The notes beneath the pieces were generated by a model that had not been told where the DNA came from, did not search any database, and saw only the letters and a list, made by a program, of their open reading frames with translations. A DNA stretch of 64,000 bases, taken from a virus. The stretch spans positions 32,706 to 96,705 of the IMG/VR virus record IMGVR_UViG_3300024261_001362; one strand, given 5' to 3'. Within the stretch, counting starts at the first letter, position 1, and every line of letters begins with the position of its first letter. Positions 45,296 to 53,358 of the stretch are shown here, in pieces. The position numbers were made by a program, and so were the translations under genes.

Positions 45296-45629
45296 GGTCA
45301 CCTCCATTGAGATTAATCAATAATGGAAAAATTGTATCAACTTTATCTACAGCCTCATCAAGTCCAGCTTTAACGCATTCTCTTTTAAATGATGACCAAG
45401 CACAAACAATTCTAACAATATCCTCATTCGGTTCTGCATGGGGAACCATAATTTGAATCGAATTATTACCTTTTGGTCTCAAAACAGGAACTGTAATCAA
45501 TTTGTCTATATCAACTGTATCTTTTTTTGTTTTCTTTTTTTCTTCATTAATAAACATAGTAATCAAAACAATAGCAGCTACACCAAGTAAAACCAATTGC
45601 CAAGCATCTAAACCTAATTGATCTATCAT
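45282..45629 (-). CDS. Small membrane-anchored protein
   Basis: The 115-aa protein has an N-terminal helix (LVLLGVAAIVLITMFI, residues 12-27), a Lys-rich stop-transfer region and a soluble domain containing MVPHAEPNEDIVRIVCAW. It belongs to a set of three neighbouring anchored proteins (44.8-46.05 kb). Function unknown. Confidence 0.55.
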   Translation of the reverse strand: MIDQLGLDAWQLVLLGVAAIVLITMFINEEKKKTKKDTVDIDKLITVPVLRPKGNNSIQIMVPHAEPNEDIVRIVCAWSSFKRECVKAGLDEAVDKVDTIFPLLINLNGGDHVEQ

Positions 45630-46054
45630 TGCTTATCTCCTATAAATAATCCATGATTTTTGTAAATACCAAGTATATTTTCTATATCTTCTGCATTCAT
45701 TTTATGGGATTGGTCTGTTATTGATTCATATAGATCTTTTTTTATTTTATTTTTCGAGGGCATAGAACCGTGGGCCTGATAACGTGCGAAATTTTTTCTA
45801 ATTTCTCTTTTAATGAAGAACCTCTGAAAGAGGCCCGGTTTTTGTATAGAGTATAAAGCTCTGTCTGCATTATTACTATAGCATACATATATTAGTCTTA
45901 TAACGCTAATTATGCAGTTACAAATTGTAACAATAGTTATAATATCGAAAAAATAACTATCTTTAGTATGCATCTTATCGACCACTTCGTCAGCAATTTT
46001 TCTTACATCAGGATGTAAATTATCTAAATTATCCCGTGTTACATACCTACTCAT
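45626..46054 (-). CDS. Membrane protein of unknown function
   Basis: A 142-aa protein with one hydrophobic helix (FDIITIVTICNCIISVIRLIYV, residues about 36-57) between a soluble N-terminal helix and a basic C-terminal half (QRFFIKREIRKNFARYQ). It overlaps the thioredoxin-like gene (8 bases) and the following membrane gene (ATGA). No family recognised. Confidence 0.5.
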   Translation of the reverse strand: MSRYVTRDNLDNLHPDVRKIADEVVDKMHTKDSYFFDIITIVTICNCIISVIRLIYVCYSNNADRALYSIQKPGLFQRFFIKREIRKNFARYQAHGSMPSKNKIKKDLYESITDQSHKMNAEDIENILGIYKNHGLFIGDKQ

Positions 46055-46745
46055 TTGTTTTGTCCTTTATAGTTCTCATTAAATTACTTTTACTCATCGA
46101 TCCTGTATAGTGAACCAATTTGTTAGTGCTATCTTTTTTAATAAGAATCGTTTGTGGCAATGTTCTGACTTTGTATTTGTTAAATAATTTTCTATGCTCC
46201 GGGGTGTTCCAATCAAGCATAGTAAGTTTGATCTTACGTTCTTTAAGTAATTGATATACATCCTTATGTTTTTTCTCATTCCAAATATCTTTCTTCATTC
46301 TTTGACAGGGACCGCACCAAGTGGCTCCAAAATAATACAAATTATACTCAGGTTCTTCCTTCTTTTCAACTGTATTAGCTATCAGTTGAATCTTTCCATC
46401 AACCTTGGTGGTTGGGATAGTACAAGCTTCCCCACTACGACATTGACAATTATCCCCACAATTACCAGTACAAGTATCTTTCGTACATCCAGTTTCTTCA
46501 TTCTTTGCATGATATGGACATTTACTTTCATGTCCATCACCCTGCACAATGATACCAGTACCTTTACAAATACACTTGTCTACATCTGGATGTGGACCTT
46601 CTGGTTGAGGTGTAGGCTTTGGTGTATTATCTACACCATTAGATATTAAAACCTTTGCAATATCTACAGATATTTTAGGTCTGTAATTATCTTCTGCACC
46701 TAATAGCATAACAATCATTGTCGTAGCGATTAACCCAAACTTCAT
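46047..46745 (-). CDS. Exported thioredoxin-fold protein with Cys-rich segment
   Basis: The 232-aa protein begins with a signal-like helix (MKFGLIATTMIVMLLGA). Residues 57-108 are cysteine-rich (CICKGTG and CTKDTCTGNCGDNCQC). From about 134 a thioredoxin domain follows with FGATWCGPCQRMK (C144, C147) and the cis-proline in LPQTILI. It likely reduces or isomerises disulfides outside the cytoplasm. Similar fusions are frequent in planctomycete genomes, by my recollection. Next to the peptidase gene. Confidence 0.75.
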   Translation of the reverse strand: MKFGLIATTMIVMLLGAEDNYRPKISVDIAKVLISNGVDNTPKPTPQPEGPHPDVDKCICKGTGIIVQGDGHESKCPYHAKNEETGCTKDTCTGNCGDNCQCRSGEACTIPTTKVDGKIQLIANTVEKKEEPEYNLYYFGATWCGPCQRMKKDIWNEKKHKDVYQLLKERKIKLTMLDWNTPEHRKLFNKYKVRTLPQTILIKKDSTNKLVHYTGSMSKSNLMRTIKDKTNE

Positions 46746-46754
46746 TTCTTTCTC

Positions 46755-47684
46755 CTATAGAAAATCTACCGTACCATAATTTGGTAATTGCCTAGCTGGG
46801 AAACCATCAACATCACTAAAAACCCAAGAACCACGACTAGCCAACATAGCTCGTGCATCGCTTTCACGAATCCAAAAACTACCATCTGGTTGTTCGTGTT
46901 TCTTAGGACCAGAGTTCCATCGTCCCCAGCTATTTTGCACTAGAAACAATGTTTCTCTATGTACTTTTTGAGTGTCGTCGCAAGCAATCCAAGCCATAGC
47001 ATGACTCCATCCTTTACCACGTTTAGCAATTCCGTTCACATCTCTTCTTGAGCTAAAACCATAACCACTACAAACAGATATACCATAACCATTAGCTAAA
47101 GCATCTCGTGCTTCTTCTATTGTGGTAATCATAGATATAGTTTTGACTCTATGCTTATTTGCTTCATCGACATATATCTCCATTGGAATTAAATGATTTG
47201 CACCAATTTTAGAATTATATACAGATAAATCTATTGATCCATAATCTTTTCTCAAGAGAATACCACCTTTTTGATTAGCGTACCTCGCAGCAACTGAACA
47301 GGACATTCCCTGTCTCTTGTGTCCGCGAGATTGATATATGCCTTCTGTAGCACTTCTTGTTAAGAAACTTTCTGGTTCTTTTTTTACGTCAATCTCAACA
47401 GCTCGTGTGAGATCAATTGCATTTCTTGTAGAATGAGAAACACAATCACCAGTAGTCTGACGCTCCGATGGGCCAAAACCTTTATCAAATTTCAACAAAG
47501 ATTTATAAGGTAGTGAGAGCTTCCCTTCTCCACTACCATATAAACTATATGCTGCTGCACCAAATAAAGGGTTTTTTAATTCACCTAAAAGATCAGCAAT
47601 ATCTTCATCGTTACATATTGTTCCAACGAATCCGTCCTGATAGGTTTTTAGGATTTTGCGTGGAGTAGTAAAATCCTCAGTCAT
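46755..47684 (-). CDS. Papain-like (C1) cysteine peptidase
   Basis: The 309-aa protein shows the C1 catalytic set: QTTGDCVSHS (Cys81, with Gln76 near the oxyanion position), WSHAMAW (His228) and VQNSWGRW (Asn251). There is no signal peptide or obvious pro-domain. The gene starts right after the holin-like gene (TAGTATG junction). C1 peptidases are rare in phages; the position is one where an endolysin gene often stands. It may degrade a proteinaceous envelope or process virion proteins. Confidence 0.85.
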   Translation of the reverse strand: MTEDFTTPRKILKTYQDGFVGTICNDEDIADLLGELKNPLFGAAAYSLYGSGEGKLSLPYKSLLKFDKGFGPSERQTTGDCVSHSTRNAIDLTRAVEIDVKKEPESFLTRSATEGIYQSRGHKRQGMSCSVAARYANQKGGILLRKDYGSIDLSVYNSKIGANHLIPMEIYVDEANKHRVKTISMITTIEEARDALANGYGISVCSGYGFSSRRDVNGIAKRGKGWSHAMAWIACDDTQKVHRETLFLVQNSWGRWNSGPKKHEQPDGSFWIRESDARAMLASRGSWVFSDVDGFPARQLPNYGTVDFL

Positions 47685-47685
47685 A

Positions 47686-47892
47686 CTACTTCGTATTATC
47701 TCTAATCCAAGTGATTATTGACTGGAGGCCGACAGTTACCACGGGAACTACCAGTGGACCCAAAGCACCAAGATCGATATTAATCAAACTCTCGGACACA
47801 AAGGCTAATCCAGCAGCGGCACCCACAAGTAAACCCGTCTTCAATACTGATACAATTTCAGCACCATTTAACTTAAAACTTTCAGAACCCAT
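47686..47892 (-). CDS. Holin-like small membrane protein
   Basis: The 68-aa protein has two hydrophobic stretches (VLKTGLLVGAAAGLAFV and LGPLVVPVVTVGLQSIITWI) separated by a short polar turn, and a charged tail RDNTK. This is the layout of class II holins. AAAGGTTTTAATT lies upstream of the ATG. It lies between a coiled-coil membrane protein and the cysteine peptidase gene. Confidence 0.65.
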   Translation of the reverse strand: MGSESFKLNGAEIVSVLKTGLLVGAAAGLAFVSESLINIDLGALGPLVVPVVTVGLQSIITWIRDNTK

Positions 47893-47905
47893 AATTAAAA
47901 CCTTT

Positions 47906-48205
47906 CTAATCTAATAAAAGAACAACCTTGTCACTCAGTGACTTTAAATCTTCTCTAGCTTGTTCATGACCTTCCATAAGTCCTTCTAATCTTCCTACTT
48001 TCTCACTCATTGAGACCGTCCACATGTCACGTTCAACATGTCTATCTTCACACTCTTTTAATTTTTTGCAAACTCTTGTTTCAGTATTAACCATTTGTCG
48101 ATGCATAGATCTCCATAACACAGTTACGGCAGCGGCCAATCCACCAACAATTGGAGTACATAGCTTTAAAATAAATTCAATATTTAATTGTAAATCTGAA
48201 GACAT
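47906..48205 (-). CDS. Membrane-anchored coiled-coil protein (XhlA-like or spanin-like)
   Basis: ATG 48205 has GGAG upstream; 99 aa. After SSDLQLNIEF comes a hydrophobic helix (TPIVGGLAAAVTVLW), then a long heptad-like helix (KLKECEDRHVERDMW, EKVGRLEGLMEG) ending LSDKVVLLLD. Such proteins accompany holins in lysis cassettes. It is the first gene of the cassette after a terminator. Confidence 0.55.
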   Translation of the reverse strand: MSSDLQLNIEFILKLCTPIVGGLAAAVTVLWRSMHRQMVNTETRVCKKLKECEDRHVERDMWTVSMSEKVGRLEGLMEGHEQAREDLKSLSDKVVLLLD

Positions 48206-48241
48206 ATAAACTCCAGTAAATAAATATAAGTCTACTACAAT

Positions 48242-48271
48242 AAAAAGCCCCACCCCGGTAGGGGTGAGGCT
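48242..48271 (-). terminator. Strong intrinsic terminator after the 216-aa gene
   Basis: Minus-strand AGCCTCACCCC and GGGGTGGGGCT form an 11-bp stem (one wobble) with a 4-base loop, followed by TTTTTATTG. It lies 27 bases after the stop of the Ala/Gly-rich gene and separates it from the lysis-type cassette. Confidence 0.88.
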
Positions 48272-48297
48272 GCTTAATCCTTTAAGCCATAAGAATC

Positions 48298-48948
48298 TTA
48301 CGATTCAAATGCATCTTTAGCTTTATATTCATCAGTTGTAGGTGCTGCCAGACCACCAAAGTGGTATGTAAGTTCACCCGGAACAGATCTGGTTGGAGTA
48401 GCGGCATTATCAGTAGCGACCCCGCTTGCTGCTAACCCGTCGTGGTAGGTTTGAGCAGTACCAGCACCAGCACCCTTAGTGTAGTTAGGTGTAATATCAG
48501 TGCTTGGTGTAGCATAAATATCAAATGTGCCATTACCAGTACCAAGACGACGGGTAGTAAGCAATTCATGAACACCATCACGAACAACACCCTTCCAGTT
48601 GGCTGCTGTCGTGTCGAGTGCGGTAGTAGCAACATTAGACAATGTGCTTGTAACTCCCCCACCTCTCATCACCCATTGTGATGCAGTAGCATTGTATGCT
48701 AATGTACCACCAGATAAAGCTTTAGCAACACCAACTCTATCAGTTGTTGCGGCACCCGTACCATCATTAGCTACTACTTTAGCACCCACATCTCTTAAAT
48801 CATCAACAGTACCAACAATTGTTACTGCATTACTAATTGGACCTGTAGTCGTGTCAGCATTACCAGCCTGAAAGATAGAACCACCATCTTTAACTTCACC
48901 AGTACCAACTGCGACATCACCAGCACCCGAAGGTCTTACTGTGGCCAT
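48298..48948 (-). CDS. Ala/Gly/Thr-rich protein, probable virion component
   Basis: The 216-aa protein is rich in Ala, Gly, Thr and Val with very few Cys or Met (MATVRPSGAGDVAVGTGE, then TTGPISNAVTIVGTVDD). Its composition differs sharply from its neighbours, and it reads like a decoration, fibre or head-completion protein. It has an AAGGAGACGC ribosome site, a leader of 85 bases and its own strong terminator, as for a highly expressed late gene. No family recognised. Confidence 0.6.
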   Translation of the reverse strand: MATVRPSGAGDVAVGTGEVKDGGSIFQAGNADTTTGPISNAVTIVGTVDDLRDVGAKVVANDGTGAATTDRVGVAKALSGGTLAYNATASQWVMRGGGVTSTLSNVATTALDTTAANWKGVVRDGVHELLTTRRLGTGNGTFDIYATPSTDITPNYTKGAGAGTAQTYHDGLAASGVATDNAATPTRSVPGELTYHFGGLAAPTTDEYKAKDAFES

Positions 48949-49032
48949 TTTGCGTCTCCTTCATAAAATAAAACAAAATAAACAAATAAACAAAGTCCAG
49001 ATCCGCAAAAAAAAAGTCCAATAGTCCAATCT

Positions 49033-49042
49033 ATTATACACC
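49033..49042 (-). promoter_or_regulatory. Promoter-like GGTGTATAAT element before the 216-aa gene
   Basis: The minus-strand sequence GGTGTATAAT overlaps the stop codon of the sigma-factor gene, 85 bases before the start of the Ala/Gly-rich gene. It shares GTGTATAAT with the elements ahead of the two HNH genes. A clear -35 box is absent. The leader between contains a run of nine T. Confidence 0.4.
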
Positions 49043-49519
49043 TCCAGTCAAATTTCTCTTCATCATTTTTAGGTTTTTATTAATTTTTCTCCTAACTAAT
49101 TCTCTTGAAATATTATTAGTCTTCGCAATTTCTTTAATTGTCATATTATTATAATATCTATCGAAAATAATAGATGGATCTGCACAATTATTGATTTCAT
49201 CCATCATATCAATATGATCATTAGATGAATAGGAAGATTTGCTATGCTTCAAAGACCTTTTAGTGTTCGAAAAGAATCTTTTTTCATTAGATCTCTTTAC
49301 ACTCATACATTCCATTAAAACTCCATTATAGAGATAACTAGAAAATTTGCAATCATTTAGCTCTTCGTTATATTTAGAACAAGCTCTCCATAAAGCATGA
49401 TATATACAATTTTCTAGTTCATCTTGGGTTAAGCAATGACGAAAAGAAGCTGTTGCCGATTTTGTCAACCTAATAATTTCCTCTGTCTTCATTAAATTTT
49501 CAATACTATCTTGGATCAT
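49034..49519 (-). CDS. Sigma-70-like phage sigma factor
   Basis: The 161-aa protein has a region-2-like helix set (CIYHALWRACSKYNEEL, FSSYLYNGVLMECMS) and a region-4 helix-turn-helix (YYNNMTIKEIAKTNNISRELVRRKINKNL). The arrangement fits small phage late sigma factors such as T4 gp55. ATG 49519 with AAGGACAAAAGA is the likely start. It probably directs host RNA polymerase to late promoters, perhaps the GTGTATAAT elements. Confidence 0.75.
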   Translation of the reverse strand: MIQDSIENLMKTEEIIRLTKSATASFRHCLTQDELENCIYHALWRACSKYNEELNDCKFSSYLYNGVLMECMSVKRSNEKRFFSNTKRSLKHSKSSYSSNDHIDMMDEINNCADPSIIFDRYYNNMTIKEIAKTNNISRELVRRKINKNLKMMKRNLTGGV

Positions 49520-49529
49520 TCTTTTGTCC

Positions 49530-49958
49530 TTACAAAAAACTTTCTTCAATTTCTTTTCTTACATCAGAAAAGTCAAACATTCTACCAACACCAATAAAAA
49601 ATCTATACCTACTGCAAATTTTTAATACTTCAACTCCTCTTATGTTTTCTAACCTATCTTTAACTGATTTACTAATATTGAAATTAGTATGTCCCAACCA
49701 ACAGTCAAAGTTCGTTATCATTTGTATCTCGTTAGATAAATCCTCTGGCATCGCTGAAAATGCAGATGATAAATCTGCCTCTTGATATTCTTCTACCCCT
49801 TCTTGTTCCTCTTGATATTCGGGAGGATAGTCCATCTCTTTGTTTATAAAAATAGGCTTTAATATTGAGGCGGCTACCATATCTATTAAAGGTGAATTTA
49901 TTTGTTTCTCTAAAAGATCCTCATATTTTTGCCAGCCGATTTTATTTTTTGTAGACAT
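49530..49958 (-). CDS. Hypothetical protein
   Basis: ATG 49958 has AAAGGTGATAATT upstream; 142 aa. The middle is acidic and probably disordered (YPPEYQEEQEGVEEYQEAD). The C-terminal domain (IQMITNFDCWLGHTNFNIS, GVEVLKICSRYRFFIGVG, ending KEIEESF) resembles a small conserved phage domain I have seen but cannot name. It lies 10 bases upstream of the sigma-factor start. Confidence 0.55.
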   Translation of the reverse strand: MSTKNKIGWQKYEDLLEKQINSPLIDMVAASILKPIFINKEMDYPPEYQEEQEGVEEYQEADLSSAFSAMPEDLSNEIQMITNFDCWLGHTNFNISKSVKDRLENIRGVEVLKICSRYRFFIGVGRMFDFSDVRKEIEESFL

Positions 49959-49970
49959 AATTATCACCTT

Positions 49971-50357
49971 TCATGGTAACATTTCAGAAGGATTTATATA
50001 TGGAGTACTATCCTCTTCCTTTCTTTCATTTAATAATGAAGCCTCATTAATTTTTAGTTCTGCAAAATGTTTAACAAAATCATTATACAATTCTTCTTGA
50101 TCAGAGTCTAATAAATTTGTCTGGATTATCTCTAAAACATCCAGTTGCCCTTTATAAGAGCTTATGTAATTGATTGCTGCGGCTAATTCATTAGCTTCTA
50201 TCTTCCTAGTTATATTTTCCAAATCAATAAAAAGAATTCCTTCTGTAGTCAACATAAAATTGATACTTAATAGAGGTTGACCATTTTCTGTATCCTCTTC
50301 TATTTGTTCTTCAGACTGTGTATTAGAATTAAAATAATTTTTTATAAGTTTAAACAT
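49971..50357 (-). CDS. Hypothetical protein
   Basis: The 128-aa product begins MFKLIKNYFNSNTQ with an acidic linker, then has PLLSINFMLTTEGILFIDL (two strands) and long helices (ANELAAAINYISSYK, ELYNDFVKHFAELK). It ends NPSEMLP. The stop lies 12 bases before the next ATG. Function unknown. Confidence 0.5.
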   Translation of the reverse strand: MFKLIKNYFNSNTQSEEQIEEDTENGQPLLSINFMLTTEGILFIDLENITRKIEANELAAAINYISSYKGQLDVLEIIQTNLLDSDQEELYNDFVKHFAELKINEASLLNERKEEDSTPYINPSEMLP

Positions 50358-51393
50358 ATTTTATGATTTCTTGTACTGTATGTGACCAAGTAAATTTTTT
50401 AGAAGTTTCTATACCGGCTTGATTAATCTTATTCTGACGTGACGATGAAAAGTTTTCCATATATTCAGCTAATATAGCTATAGTAGAGTCTTCTATTTTA
50501 GCCCAACTACCTTGACCAAAGAACCATTTATCATCAAATGCAGGTTCCATACTACTTATCGGGATCAAATCAGAGTTTTCTTTAGTACAAAATTCAGTAT
50601 GAGCTGAATAATCTGTAGTTATAACATGCTTTCCACATGCCATCAACTCCAATAACTCTAAATTCCATCCTTCTGCCCTAGATGGGAATACTCCACAATC
50701 CACTTCAGTCATAATATTATACACATCTAACTGCGTGTTGACTCGTGGTATAAGTTTAACATTAGGGCGATCATATAAATTTCTCCAATAATTCGCCTCA
50801 TTGAGAGAATTAAAAGGATTTTCACACATCATCCATAATTCAACATTATCTTGATCTATCATATCCCAAGCTTTTATTAGGATATCATGACCTTTACGAA
50901 CTTCCCATTTACCACAGTTAAAGAAAATAGTTTTACTTCTATCCTGATCTACTTTGGTTGGGACAAATATATCTAAATCTACACCAAGCGGTGCAACGTT
51001 AGTAGTTACGGTGATACCATTCTGCTCAACAATTCCTTTAGCCCACTCTGAACACACTATAAGATGATCAACTGAATTTAATTCATTAACTTCTTGGTCT
51101 GTAAATATATCCAACTCAAAGATAGGAAATCCAATCTTTTTACCAGTCAATCCTTCTGGCATTCTCATATCATGCTGGTGCCAGATCTTTAAGACCGGAG
51201 CATCCTCAAAACCTGACTTATTCATATTGTTAGCAAGTTCTTTACATATTTCAAAATCCCCAAGATTACTGCACTGAATTTCTCCAATAGGCCACAGTGC
51301 TACATCAGCAATTTTATTAAATTCTTTTACTATATTTAATGAAGCAATACCGTATCCTAATTGATTAATAGGTCCGATGATATTAATTTTCAT
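50350..51393 (-). CDS. GT4-family glycosyltransferase outside the main island
   Basis: The 347-aa GT-B enzyme has VAPLGVDLDIF at the hinge, KTIFFNCGKWEVRKGHDIL starting the donor half, and GVFPSRAEGWNLELLELMACG with the E-x7-E motif. It stands about 26 kb from the island, next to small phage genes and before the sigma factor. It may glycosylate a virion protein. It resembles the large GT4 at 22961-24658 only in fold. Confidence 0.87.
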   Translation of the reverse strand: MKINIIGPINQLGYGIASLNIVKEFNKIADVALWPIGEIQCSNLGDFEICKELANNMNKSGFEDAPVLKIWHQHDMRMPEGLTGKKIGFPIFELDIFTDQEVNELNSVDHLIVCSEWAKGIVEQNGITVTTNVAPLGVDLDIFVPTKVDQDRSKTIFFNCGKWEVRKGHDILIKAWDMIDQDNVELWMMCENPFNSLNEANYWRNLYDRPNVKLIPRVNTQLDVYNIMTEVDCGVFPSRAEGWNLELLELMACGKHVITTDYSAHTEFCTKENSDLIPISSMEPAFDDKWFFGQGSWAKIEDSTIAILAEYMENFSSSRQNKINQAGIETSKKFTWSHTVQEIIKYV

Positions 51394-51404
51394 ACATCAT
51401 TTCC

Positions 51405-51602
51405 TTATTCGCGTGGCACATTATGGCTATAAAATAACTTATGTCTTTGTGTACCATCAGTCTTACTAATTATTCTATCGTCTAAATATCCTTCTTGGAT
51501 CAATTTTTTGGCAATATTACTTTCAATTTCAGTTAAATCTTCTAAATCTTTTTTATGAAATTGTAAGGCAATCCATTCTGCCGTTGTATACCAAGTTAGC
51601 AT
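51405..51602 (-). CDS. Small phage protein, paralogue of the 62.5-kb gene
   Basis: The 65-aa protein starting MLTWYTTAEWIALQF has AAGGGTGATAAT upstream of the ATG. It contains LEDLTEIESNIAKKLIQEGYL, matching LNDVEREIVDRLIDEGYL in the protein at 62549-62749; the two are diverged copies. Probably a small helical regulator; function unknown. Confidence 0.6.
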   Translation of the reverse strand: MLTWYTTAEWIALQFHKKDLEDLTEIESNIAKKLIQEGYLDDRIISKTDGTQRHKLFYSHNVPRE

Positions 51603-51606
51603 ATTA

Positions 51607-51864
51607 TCACCCTTTATCATTATCACGAAGAGAAAGCCCTCCATCAGTTTTGTTTCTGAATCTCTTAAGTGTCTCCAACCTATCTTCAGCGTCTGCTAAA
51701 CTCGCTAAGGATTCCTGTAGGTTATTATGTAGATCTCCTGTACTATGGTCACCAATGCCCGCAGGATGATCCAGTAACATATATAGACTTGCTTCAGCCT
51801 TTACCTTGTCGGTGATAGCTTGGTGATACAAAGAATCCAGTGCTGTTTCACGATAATTACTCAT
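51607..51864 (-). CDS. Small helical phage protein
   Basis: The 85-aa protein from ATG 51864 (AAAGGC upstream) reads MSNYRETALDSLYHQ, then LLDHPAGIGDHSTGDLHNNL and LADAEDRLETLKRF. The DHPAGIGDHST turn between two helices is distinctive, as in several marine phage proteins, but has no known function. It overlaps the HNH gene by 8 bases. Confidence 0.55.
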   Translation of the reverse strand: MSNYRETALDSLYHQAITDKVKAEASLYMLLDHPAGIGDHSTGDLHNNLQESLASLADAEDRLETLKRFRNKTDGGLSLRDNDKG

Positions 51865-52468
51865 AGTCCAAATGCCTTTCATATATTCTTTTTACTAAAC
51901 TTAAGAAGTTATCTTCTGATAGTCTTCTTTTTGCTAAATTACAATCCTCGCAACAGGATCTACAATTAGAAATTAGATATCCTTTATCGCTATCTATCCT
52001 GTCGATGCCAGACAATGCCTTTCTTGAAAAACTCTTATCTCCTATTCTGTCTGATCTACAGTTGTTTGGCGGTAGACCACAATACCAACATTCTTTTGTG
52101 ACCAGATCTTTAAATTGATCAAACGATAAATCGAAGGACCAAGATTTACTTTTACACTTACTCCTATAATTTGAGAAGACGATGGCAATGTGTCTATCTA
52201 AATCATCTTGATATTTCAAACCATTTTTATTACCAAGAAGATTAGTTACCCTACATTTTTTGCACGTTATAGTATCTCTCTTCTTAACAGCAGGCGACAT
52301 AAGTACCCGTCTAATAAACACTTGTTCCTCACCGCAGGAACATCGACATAAATAGTAGTGATCATATCTTTTACCAGACTCCACCCATTTTTCTTCTATA
52401 AATTTAATTACTTCTAAAGACCCTACTTTATAACCGACAAAATCTTCTACATTGACTCTGGATTTCAT
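51857..52468 (-). CDS. HNH homing-type endonuclease with zinc knuckles
   Basis: The 203-aa protein has an N-terminal CRCSCGEEQ and CKKC zinc-binding part, then a helical DNA-recognition region. The HNH core follows, with CWYCGLPP, LSGIDRIDSDKGYLISN and CCEDCNLAKR. It lies right after thyX, a frequent homing-endonuclease site. AGGAGATATCA precedes the ATG. Its leader resembles that of the HNH gene inside the polymerase split. Confidence 0.87.
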   Translation of the reverse strand: MKSRVNVEDFVGYKVGSLEVIKFIEEKWVESGKRYDHYYLCRCSCGEEQVFIRRVLMSPAVKKRDTITCKKCRVTNLLGNKNGLKYQDDLDRHIAIVFSNYRSKCKSKSWSFDLSFDQFKDLVTKECWYCGLPPNNCRSDRIGDKSFSRKALSGIDRIDSDKGYLISNCRSCCEDCNLAKRRLSEDNFLSLVKRIYERHLDYE

Positions 52469-52519
52469 TGATATCTCCTGTGTTTAACCAGTATGTGAAA
52501 TTCGTAAGATTTCTATTAG

Positions 52520-52529
52520 ATTATACACA
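52520..52529 (-). promoter_or_regulatory. Promoter-like TGTGTATAAT element upstream of second HNH gene
   Basis: This is the same ten-base word as at 27904-27913, here 52 bases before the HNH start in the gap after thyX. A TTTATA lies 17 bases upstream as a weak -35 box. Downstream the leader can fold as GAAAT-CTTACGA-ATTTC and shares ATCTTAC and ACTGGT with the other HNH leader. Confidence 0.5.
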
Positions 52530-52541
52530 TTTCAATCAATA

Positions 52542-53234
52542 TTATAAATTAAATGCCTCCAAAGTTAGCTTGAATGGGTTACCTTCGATATTTTTAACAA
52601 GGTCCAGCATTGTAGCACTTATTTCTCTGATTTCCAATTGTGCATGCGGTTTATTTCGAAGATTTAAGAAATGTGCAAACGACCTCCAGTTAAACATTAC
52701 ATCAGCAGTAATTTGACTGTTGTACGTTTTAAAAAATCTGGCTGATTCTTTTGCTCGTTTGCGTCCTATGACTGGTTCAAGGTCTGCCATGCAAGCATGG
52801 TAAAGAGTATTTCCTTGTTGTGTGTATTTTTCTAAAATATCAATCCATTTTTCATGTTTTAGTGCAACAACAGATCCATGATCCCCCCACACAAAATCTT
52901 GTGAAACTTCAACAGCGTCCCAATCTTCCGGCAGGTAATACTTATCTTCCTTCAACTCCTTATAACGAGCAGATTCAGCATTAACACTCACACCTACCCT
53001 ATGTTTTAGGATATGAATATGTGAAGCAATATCTGTAGTAACCAAGAAATGGAAAGAAGATTTCTCGAATGGAGTATGGTGCCCTTCTTTTGCCAGCATA
53101 TTAAGAAGACCACCCATCCTATCACGCTTATCGTCAGTAAGATCTCTACTGGTGGATGTCCAAGCGGACAAACAATGAGTTTTGTCGCTACCATAATACC
53201 CAATCAGTTCTACTTTGTTTTCGTGTTCAGCCAT
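52542..53234 (-). CDS. thyX: Flavin-dependent thymidylate synthase
   Basis: The 230-aa protein contains KHRVGVSVNAESARYKE (from K77), the phage variant of the ThyX signature with Lys for the first Arg. HTPFEKSSFHF precedes it and QITADVMFNWRSFAHFLNLR follows, as in the family. It methylates dUMP using FAD and methylene-tetrahydrofolate, drawing on the dCMP deaminase and dUTPase of this genome. Confidence 0.93.
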   Translation of the reverse strand: MAEHENKVELIGYYGSDKTHCLSAWTSTSRDLTDDKRDRMGGLLNMLAKEGHHTPFEKSSFHFLVTTDIASHIHILKHRVGVSVNAESARYKELKEDKYYLPEDWDAVEVSQDFVWGDHGSVVALKHEKWIDILEKYTQQGNTLYHACMADLEPVIGRKRAKESARFFKTYNSQITADVMFNWRSFAHFLNLRNKPHAQLEIREISATMLDLVKNIEGNPFKLTLEAFNL

Positions 53235-53330
53235 TCGTAAACCTTTCCTAATTCATCAACAGTGGCATCAGATTTGATTCTATTTGCCTTTGCTGATATT
53301 ACATGGATTTCATCTTCACATAACGGTAAT

Positions 53331-53358
53331 GAGCGGCAAAACTTATGTCTTACCGCTC
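53331..53358 (-). promoter_or_regulatory. Hairpin in the leader of thyX
   Basis: On the minus strand GAGCGGTAA and TTGCCGCTC pair over 9 bp (one wobble) around a 10-base loop. No T run follows, so it is not a typical terminator. It lies 27 bases after the preceding stop and about 100 bases before thyX; it may stabilise or regulate the message. Confidence 0.4.

Noticed and set aside
49000-49020. Terminator after the sigma-factor gene
   Set aside because: A run of nine T exists on the minus strand but no stable inverted repeat precedes it.
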